Positions 35,024 through 44,971 of a stretch of DNA of 64,000 nt are shown piece after piece. The notes below the pieces were generated by a model. The model was given only the letters and a program-made list of their open reading frames with translations, searched no databases and was not told the origin of the DNA. The first letter of the stretch is position 1; the number at the start of each line of letters is the position of its first letter. The stretch is taken from positions 1,764,989-1,828,988 of the forward strand of contig NZ_LN849007.1 in assembly GCF_001243045.1 (NCBI RefSeq), in the 5' to 3' direction. The DNA comes from Clostridium niameyense. GTDB lineage: Bacteria; Bacillota; Clostridia; Clostridiales; Clostridiaceae. A program made the translations under genes and the position numbers.

Positions 35024-36715
35024 TTACATTTGCTCTACTACATCTATACCTATTAAATTAAGAGCATTTTTTATTACTTGACAACTAACTTCTACAAGTT
35101 TTAATCTAGCTTCTTTAACTTCATCGTCTTCAGCATTTAATATACCGTGAGCATTATAAAATTTATTAAATGCTTTTGCAACTTCGACTACATATCTTGT
35201 TACCATAGAAGGTTCTAATTTATCTATGGCATTTAAAATTGATTTATTAAAGTTACCTAGAAGTTTAACAAGTTCAAATTCTTCTTTAGAAGATAACTTA
35301 CTATAGTTTATATTACTATCGAATTCCCCTGCTTTTCTTAATATACTCTTTCCTCTAGCGTAACTATATTGTACATATGGACCTGTTTCTCCATCAAATG
35401 AAAGTATTTCTTTCCAATCAAATACTATATCTCTTTCTCTATTATTCTTTAGGTAAGTAAATACTACAGCACCTATTCCTACCTTTTTAGCTACTTCTTC
35501 TTTATTCGGTAAATCTGCATTTTTTTCATTTATTATTTTTAATGTTTCATTTATAGATTCATTTAATAAATCTTCTAAGAATATTACATCACCGTTTCTT
35601 GTAGATAACTTTTTATGTGCAAATTTAACAAGACCGAATCCTACATGTTTACAGTCATTTGCCCATTCATGTCCCATAAGGTTTAATGTAGTAAATACTT
35701 GTTTAAAATGTAATGCTTGAGGAGTTCCAACTACATATATACATTTATGAAAATCATAAGTTTTCTTTCTGTACATAGCTGCTGCTAAATCACGAGTAGC
35801 ATAAATAGTTGCTCCATCAGATTTCTTAATTATACAAGGTGGCATATTATATTCATCAAGCATAACTACTTTTGCACCGTTACTATCTACTAGAATTCCC
35901 TTTTTGTCTATTTCATCTACTACTGCATCCATTTTATCACTATAAAAACTTTCTCCAGCATAAGAATCAAAACCTACCCCTAGCATATCATAGACTTTTT
36001 TAAATTCTTTCAAGCTTAAATCCTTAAATCTATTCCAAAGTTTAGTCTCTTCCTTCGAACCTTCTTCCAATCTTTTAAAGTTTAATCTAGCCTCTTTTTC
36101 TAAAGATGGATCCTTTTCAGCTTCTTCATGGAATTTTACATATATTCTTAGTAATTCTTTTATAGGATCTTTTTCTAAGGCCTCCTCATCAATCCATCTT
36201 CTATAAGCCGAAATAAGCTTTCCAAATTGAGTACCCCAATCACCTAAATGATTTATTCTTATACAATTATAACCTTCAAAAGATAATATTTTATATAATG
36301 CATTACCTATTGATGTACTAAATAAATGTCCTACATGAAATGGTTTTGCAATATTAGGTGAAGAATATTCTACTACTACATTTTTTCCTTCTCCTATTTT
36401 TGATGCACCATAATTGTCTTTTTCTTTTGATATCTTTTCTATAGTATCTTTAATTAATACTGTTTTATCTACGAAAAAGTTTAAATAAGGTCCTACTACT
36501 TCTATACTTTCAAATCCTTCTTTATTTATAGATTCTTTTAACTCTGCTGCTATCATATTTGGTGCTTTTCTAAAAGTTTTAGCTAATTGAAAACAAGGAA
36601 ACGCAAAATCACCCATTTCTGATTTCGGTGGTATTTCTATAAGTTTTTCTATAAGTTCTATATCTAATTCTGTTTTTTCTTTTATTCTTTCGGCTACTAA
36701 TTTCTTGTAATCCAT
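35024..36715 (-). CDS. argS: Arginyl-tRNA synthetase
   Basis: A 563-residue class I synthetase charging tRNA(Arg). It has the N-terminal Add-1 domain, the HIGH-type motif in [23 protein letters not shown] (HVGH), [12 protein letters not shown], a KMSKS-position motif [18 protein letters not shown] and the DALR anticodon-binding domain ending [25 protein letters not shown] 36715 follows GGAGGAGTGGAAA. Expression is controlled by the T-box leader immediately upstream. Confidence 0.97.
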   Translation of the reverse strand: MDYKKLVAERIKEKTELDIELIEKLIEIPPKSEMGDFAFPCFQLAKTFRKAPNMIAAELKESINKEGFESIEVVGPYLNFFVDKTVLIKDTIEKISKEKDNYGASKIGEGKNVVVEYSSPNIAKPFHVGHLFSTSIGNALYKILSFEGYNCIRINHLGDWGTQFGKLISAYRRWIDEEALEKDPIKELLRIYVKFHEEAEKDPSLEKEARLNFKRLEEGSKEETKLWNRFKDLSLKEFKKVYDMLGVGFDSYAGESFYSDKMDAVVDEIDKKGILVDSNGAKVVMLDEYNMPPCIIKKSDGATIYATRDLAAAMYRKKTYDFHKCIYVVGTPQALHFKQVFTTLNLMGHEWANDCKHVGFGLVKFAHKKLSTRNGDVIFLEDLLNESINETLKIINEKNADLPNKEEVAKKVGIGAVVFTYLKNNRERDIVFDWKEILSFDGETGPYVQYSYARGKSILRKAGEFDSNINYSKLSSKEEFELVKLLGNFNKSILNAIDKLEPSMVTRYVVEVAKAFNKFYNAHGILNAEDDEVKEARLKLVEVSCQVIKNALNLIGIDVVEQM

Positions 36716-36756
36716 TTTCCACTCCTCCAATATAATATTTATTTACATAATATAAA

Positions 36757-36985
36757 AAACCCATCTCTACAAATGCAGAGACGGGTAATATTCCGCGGTA
36801 CCACTCTAATTGACCTAAAAGTCCTCTTAAAACTTTAACGCAGTTAACGGCTTATTTTATGGACATAAATCCTTTCTTAATAAGCTTCTCCAAGGCTCTC
36901 TTCTTTTTTAACTAGTTACAGGCTTCCACCCTCCCTGCTCGCTTTAAACCTTATTAAAAAATACTCTCCTTATCACCGAATATAA
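36757..36985 (-). promoter_or_regulatory. T-box riboswitch of argS
   Basis: The minus strand holds the T-box core AGAGTGGTACCGCGG (complement of about 36793-36807), which pairs with the uncharged tRNA acceptor end. It is followed by the terminator CCCGTCTCTGCA / TGTAGAGATGGG plus TTTTTTAT at 36757-36786. Upstream stem I shows the conserved AGGAGAGTA and AGGGAGGGTGGAAG segments. An AGA in AAAAAAGAAGAGAGCC is a plausible arginine specifier, but I did not fold stem I in full. Uncharged tRNA(Arg) would switch argS on. Confidence 0.95.
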
Positions 36986-37123
36986 TTAAGTTTAAATTTA
37001 TAATATATTATAGGTCTTATTTATTATTATTGTCAAGGTATAAATCTATTATACTTTATATAGCTGTATATAAGCTAAAATTTAACTCATCATCTATTAC
37101 TATAACCATAATATAGCCTTAAT

Positions 37124-37151
37124 AAAGGATAGCCAAAAATGGCTATCCTTT
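37124..37151 (-). terminator. Terminator of glycerol-3-phosphate operon
   Basis: AAAGGATAGCC and GGCTATCCTTT form an 11-bp stem with AAAAAT loop, seven bases past the stop at 37158. Confidence 0.85.
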
Positions 37152-37157
37152 AAGTTT

Positions 37158-37526
37158 TTAATTCTTAGCTTTTAAACACTTTGTTGCTATAACATTTACT
37201 CCACTACCTAATATATTTTCTAAAACTATATCTCCAATATTAATTGGAGCTTTTACTTCAATGGATTTTAATACCTCAACAGCCTCAATTATCTTATCCT
37301 TTGGAATATCTTTTTCTGTTTTAACACAAACTACATCTTCTTCTCCATTTTCTACCTTAATAGATATAGTTAATATTCTTGTAGGGTTTGTACACTCTTT
37401 TTCTGCATATATTTTTCCTCTCGGACAAGTATTTCCTGTAACTTCTACAACCTTGCTACCATCCATTTTTACTTCTAATCCACATCCAAGGGGACATCCT
37501 ATACATGTTAATTCTCTTATCTCCAT
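37158..37526 (-). CDS. DUF1667 cysteine-rich protein of glycerol-3-phosphate oxidation
   Basis: A 122-residue protein with four N-terminal cysteines (LTCIGCPLGCGLEV and GNTCPRGKIYAEKEC) that look like ligands of an iron-sulfur cluster, then the DUF1667 core. In clostridia this gene follows the two FAD enzymes and the three are thought to form the anaerobic glycerol-3-phosphate dehydrogenase complex, with this subunit in the GlpC-like electron-transfer role. It begins two bases after the oxidoreductase gene. Confidence 0.85.
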   Translation of the reverse strand: MEIRELTCIGCPLGCGLEVKMDGSKVVEVTGNTCPRGKIYAEKECTNPTRILTISIKVENGEEDVVCVKTEKDIPKDKIIEAVEVLKSIEVKAPINIGDIVLENILGSGVNVIATKCLKAKN

Positions 37527-37528
37527 AA

Positions 37529-38785
37529 TTATTCACCTTCCACTTTAACAGTAATCTTTTTACAATTTGGGTGTTTCTCAAACATTTCTTTAGTTAGTTT
37601 TACTGTTTCCATTTCACCTGGAGCTATAACTTTTTTCTTTCTGTGTATTTCTCTTTCATCATCAAAATATATAGATATATAACTATCCTTAAATACACCT
37701 CTTACTCTAAATCTTACATCTACCGAAGCTTCTATATTTTCTTCATGTATTGTTTTTGGTACAGTATATCCTACTCCATTTTCTGCAATAAGATCTATTT
37801 TATTACCTTGAACCTTTTTACCTTTTATATAATCTGCAGCATTTTTACCTGCATTATAACTTTCCTGAGTAACAAAATCTACTAAATCATGTACATGAAG
37901 TACATTTCCACAAGCAAAAATTCCATCTATATTAGTTTGCATAGTTTCATCTACTTCTGGGCCTCCGGTTACTCCTAATTTTACTTCTGCTTTTCTTGAT
38001 AGCTCATTTTCTGGCAATAATCCTACTGATAAAAGAAGCGTATCGCATTTTATATACTCTTCTGTACCTTTTATAGGTTTTAATTTTTCATCTACTTTTG
38101 CTATAGTAACTCCCGTTACTCTATCTTTTCCTTCTATATTAGTTATAGTGTGAGCAAGTTTTAATGGAATACCATAATCATCTAAACATTGAACTATGTT
38201 TCTCTTTAACCCTCCAGAATAAGGCATAAGTTCTACCACTGCTTTAACCTTAGCCCCTTCTAAAGTCATTCTTCTTGCCATTATAAGTCCTATATCCCCA
38301 GATCCTAAAATAACTACTTCTCTACCTGGCATTTCACCTTCAACATTTACAAATTTTTGTGCTGTTCCTGCTGTGTATATTCCTGCACATCTGCTTCCTG
38401 GAATGCTTATAGCACCCCTTGGTCTTTCTCTACATCCCATAGCCAATATTATAGATTTAGCTTGTATTTCTATTAATCCATCTTCTCCATTTACTGCAGT
38501 AATAACTTTTCTATTATTTAGGTCAATTACCATAGTATCTAATTTATAATCTATTTTTAATTCCTCTACTTTATCTACAAATCTTTGAGCATATTCCGGT
38601 CCTGTAAGTTCTTCCTTAAATGTATGAAGCCCAAATCCATTATGAATACACTGATTTAATATTCCACCTAATCTTTTATCTCTTTCAAGTATTAAAATAC
38701 TATCTATGCCTTCTTCTTTAGCCTTTATAGCAGATGCAAGACCCGCTGGACCTCCACCGACTATAACCATATCATATTGTTGCAT
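37529..38785 (-). CDS. NAD(P)/FAD-dependent oxidoreductase (GlpB-like subunit)
   Basis: This 418-residue flavoprotein has the FAD Rossmann motif DMVIVGGGPAGLASAIKA at the N-terminus, MGCRERPRGA, a second dinucleotide motif VVILGSGDIGLIMARRM (about 155-172) and a C-terminal FAD motif GIFACGNVLHVHDLVDFVTQES. It should pass electrons from the dehydrogenase 38800-40218. ATG 38785 follows TTGGAGGGCTTAGT; a longer frame would overlap the upstream gene. Confidence 0.88.
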   Translation of the reverse strand: MQQYDMVIVGGGPAGLASAIKAKEEGIDSILILERDKRLGGILNQCIHNGFGLHTFKEELTGPEYAQRFVDKVEELKIDYKLDTMVIDLNNRKVITAVNGEDGLIEIQAKSIILAMGCRERPRGAISIPGSRCAGIYTAGTAQKFVNVEGEMPGREVVILGSGDIGLIMARRMTLEGAKVKAVVELMPYSGGLKRNIVQCLDDYGIPLKLAHTITNIEGKDRVTGVTIAKVDEKLKPIKGTEEYIKCDTLLLSVGLLPENELSRKAEVKLGVTGGPEVDETMQTNIDGIFACGNVLHVHDLVDFVTQESYNAGKNAADYIKGKKVQGNKIDLIAENGVGYTVPKTIHEENIEASVDVRFRVRGVFKDSYISIYFDDEREIHRKKKVIAPGEMETVKLTKEMFEKHPNCKKITVKVEGE

Positions 38786-38799
38786 ACTAAGCCCTCCAA

Positions 38800-40218
38800 T
38801 TAACATAAAATATTTGAATGTCCACCAAATTTAGTAACTTCTTTTCTTTTTATTTCTAATTCTTCTGCTAAAATTTCAACTATTCTATTAGAACAAAATC
38901 CTGATTGACATCTTCCCATTCCTGCTCTTGTTCTTCTTTTTACACCATCTAAAGTTGTAGCACCTAGAGTTCTCCTTATAGCATTTCTTATTTCACCCTC
39001 AGTAACTGTTTCACATCTACAAACTATTTTTCCGTAATTTGCATCTTTAGCTATAAGATCCTTTCTTTCTTCATTAGTCATTTCTCTAAATCTAGGTATA
39101 TCTTTTCTAATAGGATTAAAGTTTTCATTCTTTAAAGGGTTTAATTTTTCAACTACCATTTGTGCTACATATTCTCCAATAGCAGGTGCGCTGGTTAAAC
39201 CTGGTGATTCTATTCCTATAACATTTATAAAATTTTGTGAGTCCTTAGCTTCTCCTATAATAAAATCTCCATTTTTCTCGTGAGCTCTAAGTCCTGCAAA
39301 AGATGTTATTACTTGTCTCATAGGGATTTCATTTATACTAAGCTTGGCTTTTTTCATTATAGTATCTAATCCTTCTCTTGTTGTCGATACATTCTCTTTA
39401 TCATCTATATCTAAAGAAGTTGGTCCTAAAAGTAAGTTTCCATCTACTGTCGGCGTAACTAATATTCCTTTACCCATTTTTGTTGGTAATTGGAATATGG
39501 TTCTTGAAACTGTATTACCAACAGCCTTATCAAATAATAAATATTCTCCTTTTCTAGCTGTTATTTTATATTTTTCTTCACTTACCATATTATTTATTTT
39601 ATCTCCAAATACCCCTGCAGCATTTATTATAATTTTAGTTTTTACATCTTCCTTATTAGTTTTTATTATATATTTGTCTTCAGATTTTTCTATATTTAAT
39701 ACTTCTGTTCCTAGTTTAAATTCTACTCCATTCATAGCTGCATTTTCTGCAAGAGCAATATTAAATTCATAAGGACATACTATAGCTCCAGTTGGAAGTC
39801 TCAAAGCTGCTACTACTTTATCTGATAAGTTTGGTTCTAATTTTAAAGTTTCTTCTCTATTTAATATTTCCATTGTATCTGGAACACCATTTTCAATGCC
39901 TCTTAATCTTAATCGTTCTAGTTTACCTATATCCCCTTCATCAAAACATAAAACTAAAGATTCATTTCTTTTAAAAGGGAAATCCAATTCCTCTTGTAAT
40001 TTATCAAATATTTTGTTTCCTCTAACATTCATCTTAGCTTTTAGTGTTCCTGGAAATGGATCTTCTCCAGCATGAACTATACCACTATTAGCTTTACTTG
40101 TTCCACAAGCTACATCTATTTCTTTTTCAATAACACAAGTTTTTAAATTATATTTTGATAACTCTCTTGCAATTGCACTTCCTGTAACCCCTGAACCTAT
40201 AATTGTAACATCAAACAT
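38800..40218 (-). CDS. glpA: FAD-dependent glycerol-3-phosphate dehydrogenase (GlpA-like)
   Basis: A 472-residue enzyme oxidising sn-glycerol 3-phosphate to dihydroxyacetone phosphate. It has the FAD motif VTIIGSGVTGSAIARELS, KANSGIVHAGEDPFPGTLKA, and GLRAHEKNGDFIIGEA of the DAO fold. The C-terminal BFD-like [2Fe-2S] module has CRCETVTEGEIRNAIRR and RAGMGRCQSGFC. ATG 40218 lies after AAGGAGGAGTAAT. First gene of the operon 40218-37158, preceded by a leader terminator at 40236-40290. No glycerol kinase or glpF gene is in the window. Confidence 0.9.
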   Translation of the reverse strand: MFDVTIIGSGVTGSAIARELSKYNLKTCVIEKEIDVACGTSKANSGIVHAGEDPFPGTLKAKMNVRGNKIFDKLQEELDFPFKRNESLVLCFDEGDIGKLERLRLRGIENGVPDTMEILNREETLKLEPNLSDKVVAALRLPTGAIVCPYEFNIALAENAAMNGVEFKLGTEVLNIEKSEDKYIIKTNKEDVKTKIIINAAGVFGDKINNMVSEEKYKITARKGEYLLFDKAVGNTVSRTIFQLPTKMGKGILVTPTVDGNLLLGPTSLDIDDKENVSTTREGLDTIMKKAKLSINEIPMRQVITSFAGLRAHEKNGDFIIGEAKDSQNFINVIGIESPGLTSAPAIGEYVAQMVVEKLNPLKNENFNPIRKDIPRFREMTNEERKDLIAKDANYGKIVCRCETVTEGEIRNAIRRTLGATTLDGVKRRTRAGMGRCQSGFCSNRIVEILAEELEIKRKEVTKFGGHSNILC

Positions 40219-40235
40219 ATTACTCCTCCTTATAA

Positions 40236-40290
40236 ACAAAAAAAGAGCCTTAATCTAAAAAGATATAATAATCTCTTAGATAAAGGCTCT
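40236..40290 (-). promoter_or_regulatory. Leader terminator of the glycerol-3-phosphate operon
   Basis: On the minus strand AGAGCCTTTATCTAA (40290-40276) pairs with TTAGATTAAGGCTCT (40258-40244) and a T7 run follows, ending only five bases before the ribosome site. It is a complete intrinsic terminator between promoter and gene. Directly in front lies a GA-rich tract (GAAGAGAAGAGAGAGAG). GlpP of Bacillus antiterminates glpD at such a place; GlpP control here is inferred. Confidence 0.75.
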
Positions 40291-40346
40291 CTCTCTTCTC
40301 TTCGCCTAAATTTATATAAAAATTTCATCTTCTAATTACATTTTTT

Positions 40347-40375
40347 ATTTTAGCATATCGTTTACAAGCTTTCAA
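40347..40375 (-). promoter_or_regulatory. Promoter of the glycerol-3-phosphate operon
   Basis: TTGAAA (40375-40370) and TAAAAT (40352-40347) on the minus strand, spacing 17. Transcription would start near 40340, giving a leader of about 120 bases that includes the terminator 40236-40290. Confidence 0.65.
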
Positions 40376-40430
40376 CTATATTTTAAAAAAAACTAAAATT
40401 TATACATTAAATAAGTATGGGGTATAAAAC

Positions 40431-40465
40431 TAAAGCCATAAAATTTTTTAATTTTATGGCTTTAA
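40431..40465 (-). terminator. Terminator after nucleoside-gate gene
   Basis: TAAAGCCATAAAATT and AATTTTATGGCTTTA form a 15-bp stem, eight bases past the stop of 40474-41688. Confidence 0.9.
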
Positions 40466-40473
40466 AAAAACTA

Positions 40474-41688
40474 TTACAGTAAACTTACTAATGCAAAGAT
40501 TATATGAGCTGCTATTCCGGCTACTAATCCTCCAAATGTATGACTTATTATAGCTTTACCAGTTAGCTTTCTACAATTCAAGCTGTCCATCATAGCTATA
40601 TGAGTACTTAAATATCCACTCCAACACATACCCATAGCTGTAAATACTGCTATTTCGTTGCCACCAATTAAATTTTTAGCTAAAAATTGAGGCACTAAAC
40701 TCATGGCTGCTCCAACTGCACCTAATGAAGTTATTGGAAATGCTATTGCTTCTGGATGCTTGAATCCAAATAATGGATTTAATATAAAACTTAATTTTCC
40801 ACCAAGCCAAGGAAAAAATGCTATACCTTCATAAGCCGCACCTGTATATCCCTTTGGTGATGGTCCATTAGTTAACATTAATACTAAAGTACAAATTATT
40901 ACAACTCCAGGAATTATAGCAAGTCCAAGTTCAACTCCTGACTTACCTCCTTCAAGTAATGATTCAAGCAATCTCGCTCCTACATTACCTTCCCTAACTT
41001 CCCTATATTTTAAGAAATCATAGCCTTCACCTTCACTTGAATAAACCATATCATCTGCATGCTCACCATACTCTTTTCTAGTATGTCTAACCATTAATCT
41101 AACACTTACAATACTACCTATAAATGCTCCAATATTTCCTATTACAGCAGCTGATATAAAGTTTTCTCCTGATGGAGATTTTTGTGCAATCATAAATGTA
41201 GTTAAAATTAGTCCCATTCCAAAAGATGTTCCTAAATTAGTTAATGCAGGAACTTGAAATTTTTTAAAGTATTTTAAAAAGCCTTCATCTTTAGCCAAAC
41301 TTATAATAGCAGGGTTATCTGATAAATAAGTTGTAACAACACCCAATGCCGCAGCCCCTGGTAAATTATACAAAGGCTTCATTAATGGGGATAATATTTT
41401 ATTAATTAAAGAAATAACTCCAAACTCAGATAACAAACCCGATATAGCTCCTGCAAGTACCGCTATAGCCATAATATAAAAAACTGTTTCCATAAGAAGT
41501 TGATATCCTGTCTTCATTAAAGTATTAAACATATTTACTGTTCCCATTTTACTGCCTAGTACAATAAAGAACCCTAAAAATAAGATTAGACATACAATTC
41601 CTTCTGGGCCTATTACTGGCTTAAGATTTTTTTTGACTATGCTCTTATTTTTAATTTCTTCATTTTTTATGGAATTTATAGTTTCCAT
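40474..41688 (-). CDS. Nucleoside recognition (Gate) domain membrane protein
   Basis: A 404-residue protein with about ten spans. Gate-domain features are AIAVLAGAISGLLSEFGVISLINKILSPLMKPLYNLPGAAALG and TTYLSDNPAIISLAKDEGF in the first half and SGVELGLAIIPGVVIICTLVLML in the second. Proteins of this YjiH/SpmA-like group are predicted transporters; substrate unknown. ATG 41688 follows CTAGGAGGTGTAATTTT. A hairpin at 41731-41763 lies in its leader. Confidence 0.8.
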   Translation of the reverse strand: METINSIKNEEIKNKSIVKKNLKPVIGPEGIVCLILFLGFFIVLGSKMGTVNMFNTLMKTGYQLLMETVFYIMAIAVLAGAISGLLSEFGVISLINKILSPLMKPLYNLPGAAALGVVTTYLSDNPAIISLAKDEGFLKYFKKFQVPALTNLGTSFGMGLILTTFMIAQKSPSGENFISAAVIGNIGAFIGSIVSVRLMVRHTRKEYGEHADDMVYSSEGEGYDFLKYREVREGNVGARLLESLLEGGKSGVELGLAIIPGVVIICTLVLMLTNGPSPKGYTGAAYEGIAFFPWLGGKLSFILNPLFGFKHPEAIAFPITSLGAVGAAMSLVPQFLAKNLIGGNEIAVFTAMGMCWSGYLSTHIAMMDSLNCRKLTGKAIISHTFGGLVAGIAAHIIFALVSLL

Positions 41689-42260
41689 AAAATTACACCT
41701 CCTAGATTTTAAATATATTTAAATAAGTCAACATGAATAATCCCACTAGATAATTATTCATGTTTGGGAAAATTCAAAAATTATATCATAGACTAATTCT
41801 TATATTACATTGTATATTGCTTAACAATTATGATACTTTTTTAACTATACTTAATTTAAATTTCATCTTACTATATATAATATCATATAATTTATAAAAT
41901 TTATAGTATAAATGCAAATTTTCTTGCAAAAAAATACTTTATAATATAACATAAATAAAGTATTTTATGTATATATTTATTTTATTCTACTATTTATTTA
42001 CATGAAATATACTATTTTGTTCCATTTTATTTCCGCTTTTTTTCCGTTTTTATGCATACCTTGTTTTATTTGTAATACCCCCTAGCAAAACATTAAATTA
42101 TCAATGATGAAATTTGAAAGTTTTATTTCTTTGTATAAGATTTATTTTTTAGCTTCATATAAACTTAAAGTATTTTACTATATATAGTTTTTATAATAAA
42201 ATATATGTCATAAGCTATATTTATAAGCTATATTTTATTTAATAAAAAAGGATGATATTA
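41689..42260. other. 572-base divergent intergenic region
   Basis: Very AT-rich, no frame with a ribosome site. Near the left end ACATGAATAAT (41731-41741) pairs with ATTATTCATGT (41753-41763) as an 11-bp hairpin in the leader of the Gate-domain gene. The rest must carry the promoters of both divergent genes. No known riboswitch core was recognised. Confidence 0.6.
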
Positions 42261-44183
42261 ATGACTATATTAACAGTTGAAAATATATGCAAAAGTTATG
42301 GAGAAAAAATATTATTTAAAGATGTCTCTTTTACTATAAGTGAGGAGGACAAAATAGGCTTAATTGGAGTTAATGGAACTGGTAAATCATCATTATTAAG
42401 AATTATTGCAGGTAAAGATAATTGTGATAGTGGAGATATTACGATTCCTAAAAAGGTAACTATAGAATATTTAAATCAAAACCCTGATTTAGACCTAGAA
42501 GCTACAGTTTTAGAACAAATATTTAAAGCTGATTCAAAAATTATGCATTTAATAGGTGAATATGAAAATACCTTAGATGAAATTTCTAAATCACCTACAA
42601 ATGAAAAAATTCAAAAACACTTATTAAATTTAACAACTGAAATGGATAGTTTAAATGCTTGGGATCTTGAAAGTAAAGTAAAAACTATTCTTACTAAACT
42701 TAATATAACTTATTTTAATAAAAAAATAAAAGAATTATCTGGTGGACAAAAAAAAAGAGTAGCTCTTTGTTCTAAACTAATAAGTCCTTGCGATCTACTT
42801 ATACTAGATGAGCCCACAAACCACATGGATAATGATACTATAGTTTGGCTTGAAAATTTTCTTGAAAATAGAAAAGGTGCTCTTCTTATGGTAACACACG
42901 ACAGATACTTTTTAGATAGAGTAGTAAATAAAACATTAGAGTTAGATTTTGGAACTATGTATACTTATAACTGCAATTATTCACAATTTGTAGAAAAAAA
43001 AGCTGAAAGAATAGATCTTCAGAATTCCTTAGAACAGAAAAGACAACGTCTTTATAAAAAAGAATTAGAATGGATTAGGGCTGGAGTGCAAGCACGGGGT
43101 ACAAAGCAAAAGGCAAGAATAAAAAGATTTGAAGAATTATCCGAAACTAAATATAATTTTGATAGTAATGATTTGGATATTTCTGTAGCTCATTCAAGAT
43201 TAGGTAAAAAAATAATTAATATTGAAAATCTGTGCAAAAATTTTAATAATAAAAACATTATAAAAAATTTTAATTATATAATTCTTAAAAATGATCGTAT
43301 TGGTGTTGTGGGAAATAATGGCATAGGCAAATCCACACTTTTAAATTTAATTACAAATAAAATTAATTTAGATAGTGGTATTATTGATATTGGTTCTACC
43401 GTAAATATTGGCTATTTTTCACAACACTCTGAAGATATGAATCCTAATTTACGAGCAATAGAGTATATAAGAGAAACTGCTGAATTTATAACTACAGAAG
43501 ATGGCAATAAAATAAGTGCTTCTGAAATGATGGAAAAATTTCTATTTACAGATGATATGCAGTGGTGCTATATTTCTAAATTATCTGGTGGAGAAAAAAG
43601 AAGACTCTATCTTTTAAAAATATTAATGAACTCTCCTAATGTATTAATCTTAGACGAGCCTACTAATGATCTAGATATAGATACCTTGAAGGTTTTAGAA
43701 AATTATATTGATGAATTCAATGGTCCTGTTATAACAGTATCCCATGATAGATTCTTTTTAGATAGAATTTGTAATAAAATATTCTCATTCGATGGAAATG
43801 GTAAAATTTCTAAATATGTTGGAAATTATTCTGATTTCGTAGATAAGAAAAAAGAATTTAGTAGTTCTTTATCTTCTAAAAAAATTAATACTCCTAAAAA
43901 AACATCTTCTATTTCTAATGATATAACTAAATCCAAAAAATTAAAACTATCGTATAAAGAAAGTTTAGAATATGAAAAAATAGACAGTGAAATAGAAAAT
44001 TTAGAAAACAAGCTTTCAAAATTAGATAGTGATATAGAGAAAAACTCTACAGATTTTATGAAATTAGAAGATCTTTTAAAAGAAAAAGAGTGCATAGAAG
44101 AAGAACTTCTACTTAAAATGGAAAGACAAGAATATTTGAATAATTTAGTTGAAGAAATAAAGAAAAACAAAAAAAATCTATAG
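42261..44183 (+). CDS. ABC-F family ATPase (Uup-like)
   Basis: A 640-residue soluble protein with two ABC domains and no membrane part. Walker A motifs are GVNGTGKSS (about 36) and GNNGIGKST (about 350); signatures are LSGGQKKRVAL and LSGGEKRRLYL; Walker B is LLILDEPTNHMD and VLILDEPTNDLD. The linker includes the charged P-site tRNA-interaction motif region, and residues about 545-640 form a coiled coil (LEYEKIDSEIENLENKLSKLD) like Uup. ABC-F proteins act on the ribosome; some give antibiotic resistance, but Uup-like ones are housekeeping. ATG 42261 follows AAAAAGGATGAT. Confidence 0.92.
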   Translation: MTILTVENICKSYGEKILFKDVSFTISEEDKIGLIGVNGTGKSSLLRIIAGKDNCDSGDITIPKKVTIEYLNQNPDLDLEATVLEQIFKADSKIMHLIGEYENTLDEISKSPTNEKIQKHLLNLTTEMDSLNAWDLESKVKTILTKLNITYFNKKIKELSGGQKKRVALCSKLISPCDLLILDEPTNHMDNDTIVWLENFLENRKGALLMVTHDRYFLDRVVNKTLELDFGTMYTYNCNYSQFVEKKAERIDLQNSLEQKRQRLYKKELEWIRAGVQARGTKQKARIKRFEELSETKYNFDSNDLDISVAHSRLGKKIINIENLCKNFNNKNIIKNFNYIILKNDRIGVVGNNGIGKSTLLNLITNKINLDSGIIDIGSTVNIGYFSQHSEDMNPNLRAIEYIRETAEFITTEDGNKISASEMMEKFLFTDDMQWCYISKLSGGEKRRLYLLKILMNSPNVLILDEPTNDLDIDTLKVLENYIDEFNGPVITVSHDRFFLDRICNKIFSFDGNGKISKYVGNYSDFVDKKKEFSSSLSSKKINTPKKTSSISNDITKSKKLKLSYKESLEYEKIDSEIENLENKLSKLDSDIEKNSTDFMKLEDLLKEKECIEEELLLKMERQEYLNNLVEEIKKNKKNL

Positions 44184-44223
44184 AGCATCTTGTAAAATAT
44201 TTTTCTTAAAAATATATAATATT

Positions 44224-44255
44224 AAAACCACAGTTTTTTTAAAACTGTGGTTTTA
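44224..44255. terminator. Bidirectional terminator
   Basis: AAAACCACAGTTTT and AAAACTGTGGTTTT form a 14-bp stem between the convergent ABC-F and kinase-like genes. Confidence 0.9.
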
Positions 44256-44281
44256 ATATTTATTAATAATAATTTTTTAAA

Positions 44282-44866
44282 TCATTTAATTCCTTTTTGT
44301 AAGTATCTTTTTATTCTAACATTCCACTGTTTATAATATTTTTTATTTTCTTTTTTTACTTGGTTTAAAAACTTATCTAGCACTCCTAGTTTATTTAATC
44401 CCTTCATTAAATGTCTAGGATACTCCACTGTTTTTGAATAATTATTTTTAGGATCTATTATTTTTAATTTATAATTTGAGGTTATATAAATATCTTTACA
44501 TCTCATATCTAGTTTTTTAAAATCTAGCCTTTCAAATTCTTTTATAAGCTTAATAATGCTATGGGTTATCCTTCTATTAAAACCGCGTTTTTTGATAAAA
44601 TGATCCAATCTGTCTCCTGCTACATACTCTCTTAGAATAAAATAATCACCATAATCATAAACCTTAGGAAAATATTTACTTCCCCTAGTCTTTTCTAAAA
44701 TCATCCTTTCCTTTTCACAAACTCTAGTATCTTTAAATATTTTAAGTACTTTTTTGTGAGGCAACATATATACTATGCCATTATGTCCAGCTCCTAAAAA
44801 TTGTCCTTGCCTAAGCATCTTTTCAGCCTTTTCATCTAGGTCTATATAATATTCTTCACTGTTCAT
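44282..44866 (-). CDS. Protein kinase-fold protein
   Basis: A 194-residue protein with a short kinase fold. The glycine loop is FLGAGHNGIVYML, the ATP Lys is in KVLKIF, then a hinge-like FILREYVAGDRL. The catalytic loop reads LDMRCKDIYIT, keeping the Asp of HxD-x4-N but with Asp in the Asn place; the metal Asp is in KLKIIDPKNN instead of DFG. It resembles the small lipopolysaccharide/RIO-like kinases of bacteria. Activity is uncertain, substrate unknown. ATG 44866 follows AAGAGGTTGGT. Confidence 0.65.
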   Translation of the reverse strand: MNSEEYYIDLDEKAEKMLRQGQFLGAGHNGIVYMLPHKKVLKIFKDTRVCEKERMILEKTRGSKYFPKVYDYGDYFILREYVAGDRLDHFIKKRGFNRRITHSIIKLIKEFERLDFKKLDMRCKDIYITSNYKLKIIDPKNNYSKTVEYPRHLMKGLNKLGVLDKFLNQVKKENKKYYKQWNVRIKRYLQKGIK

Positions 44867-44922
44867 ACCAACCTCTTATTTATTGATTATAGTATATTAT
44901 ATGAAAATAGTTAAAAATGGCA

Positions 44923-44965
44923 ACAAAACTAGTTTCTAAAAAACTTTTTTAAAAACTAGTTTTGT
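44923..44965 (-). terminator. Terminator after DUF255 pseudogene
   Basis: ACAAAACTAGTTT and AAACTAGTTTTGT pair over 13 bp just past the stop at 44972. Confidence 0.85.
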
Positions 44966-44971
44966 ATATTG

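Noticed and set aside
37643-37885. Plus-strand frame within the GlpB-like gene
   Set aside because: Antisense shadow of a well-supported flavoprotein gene.
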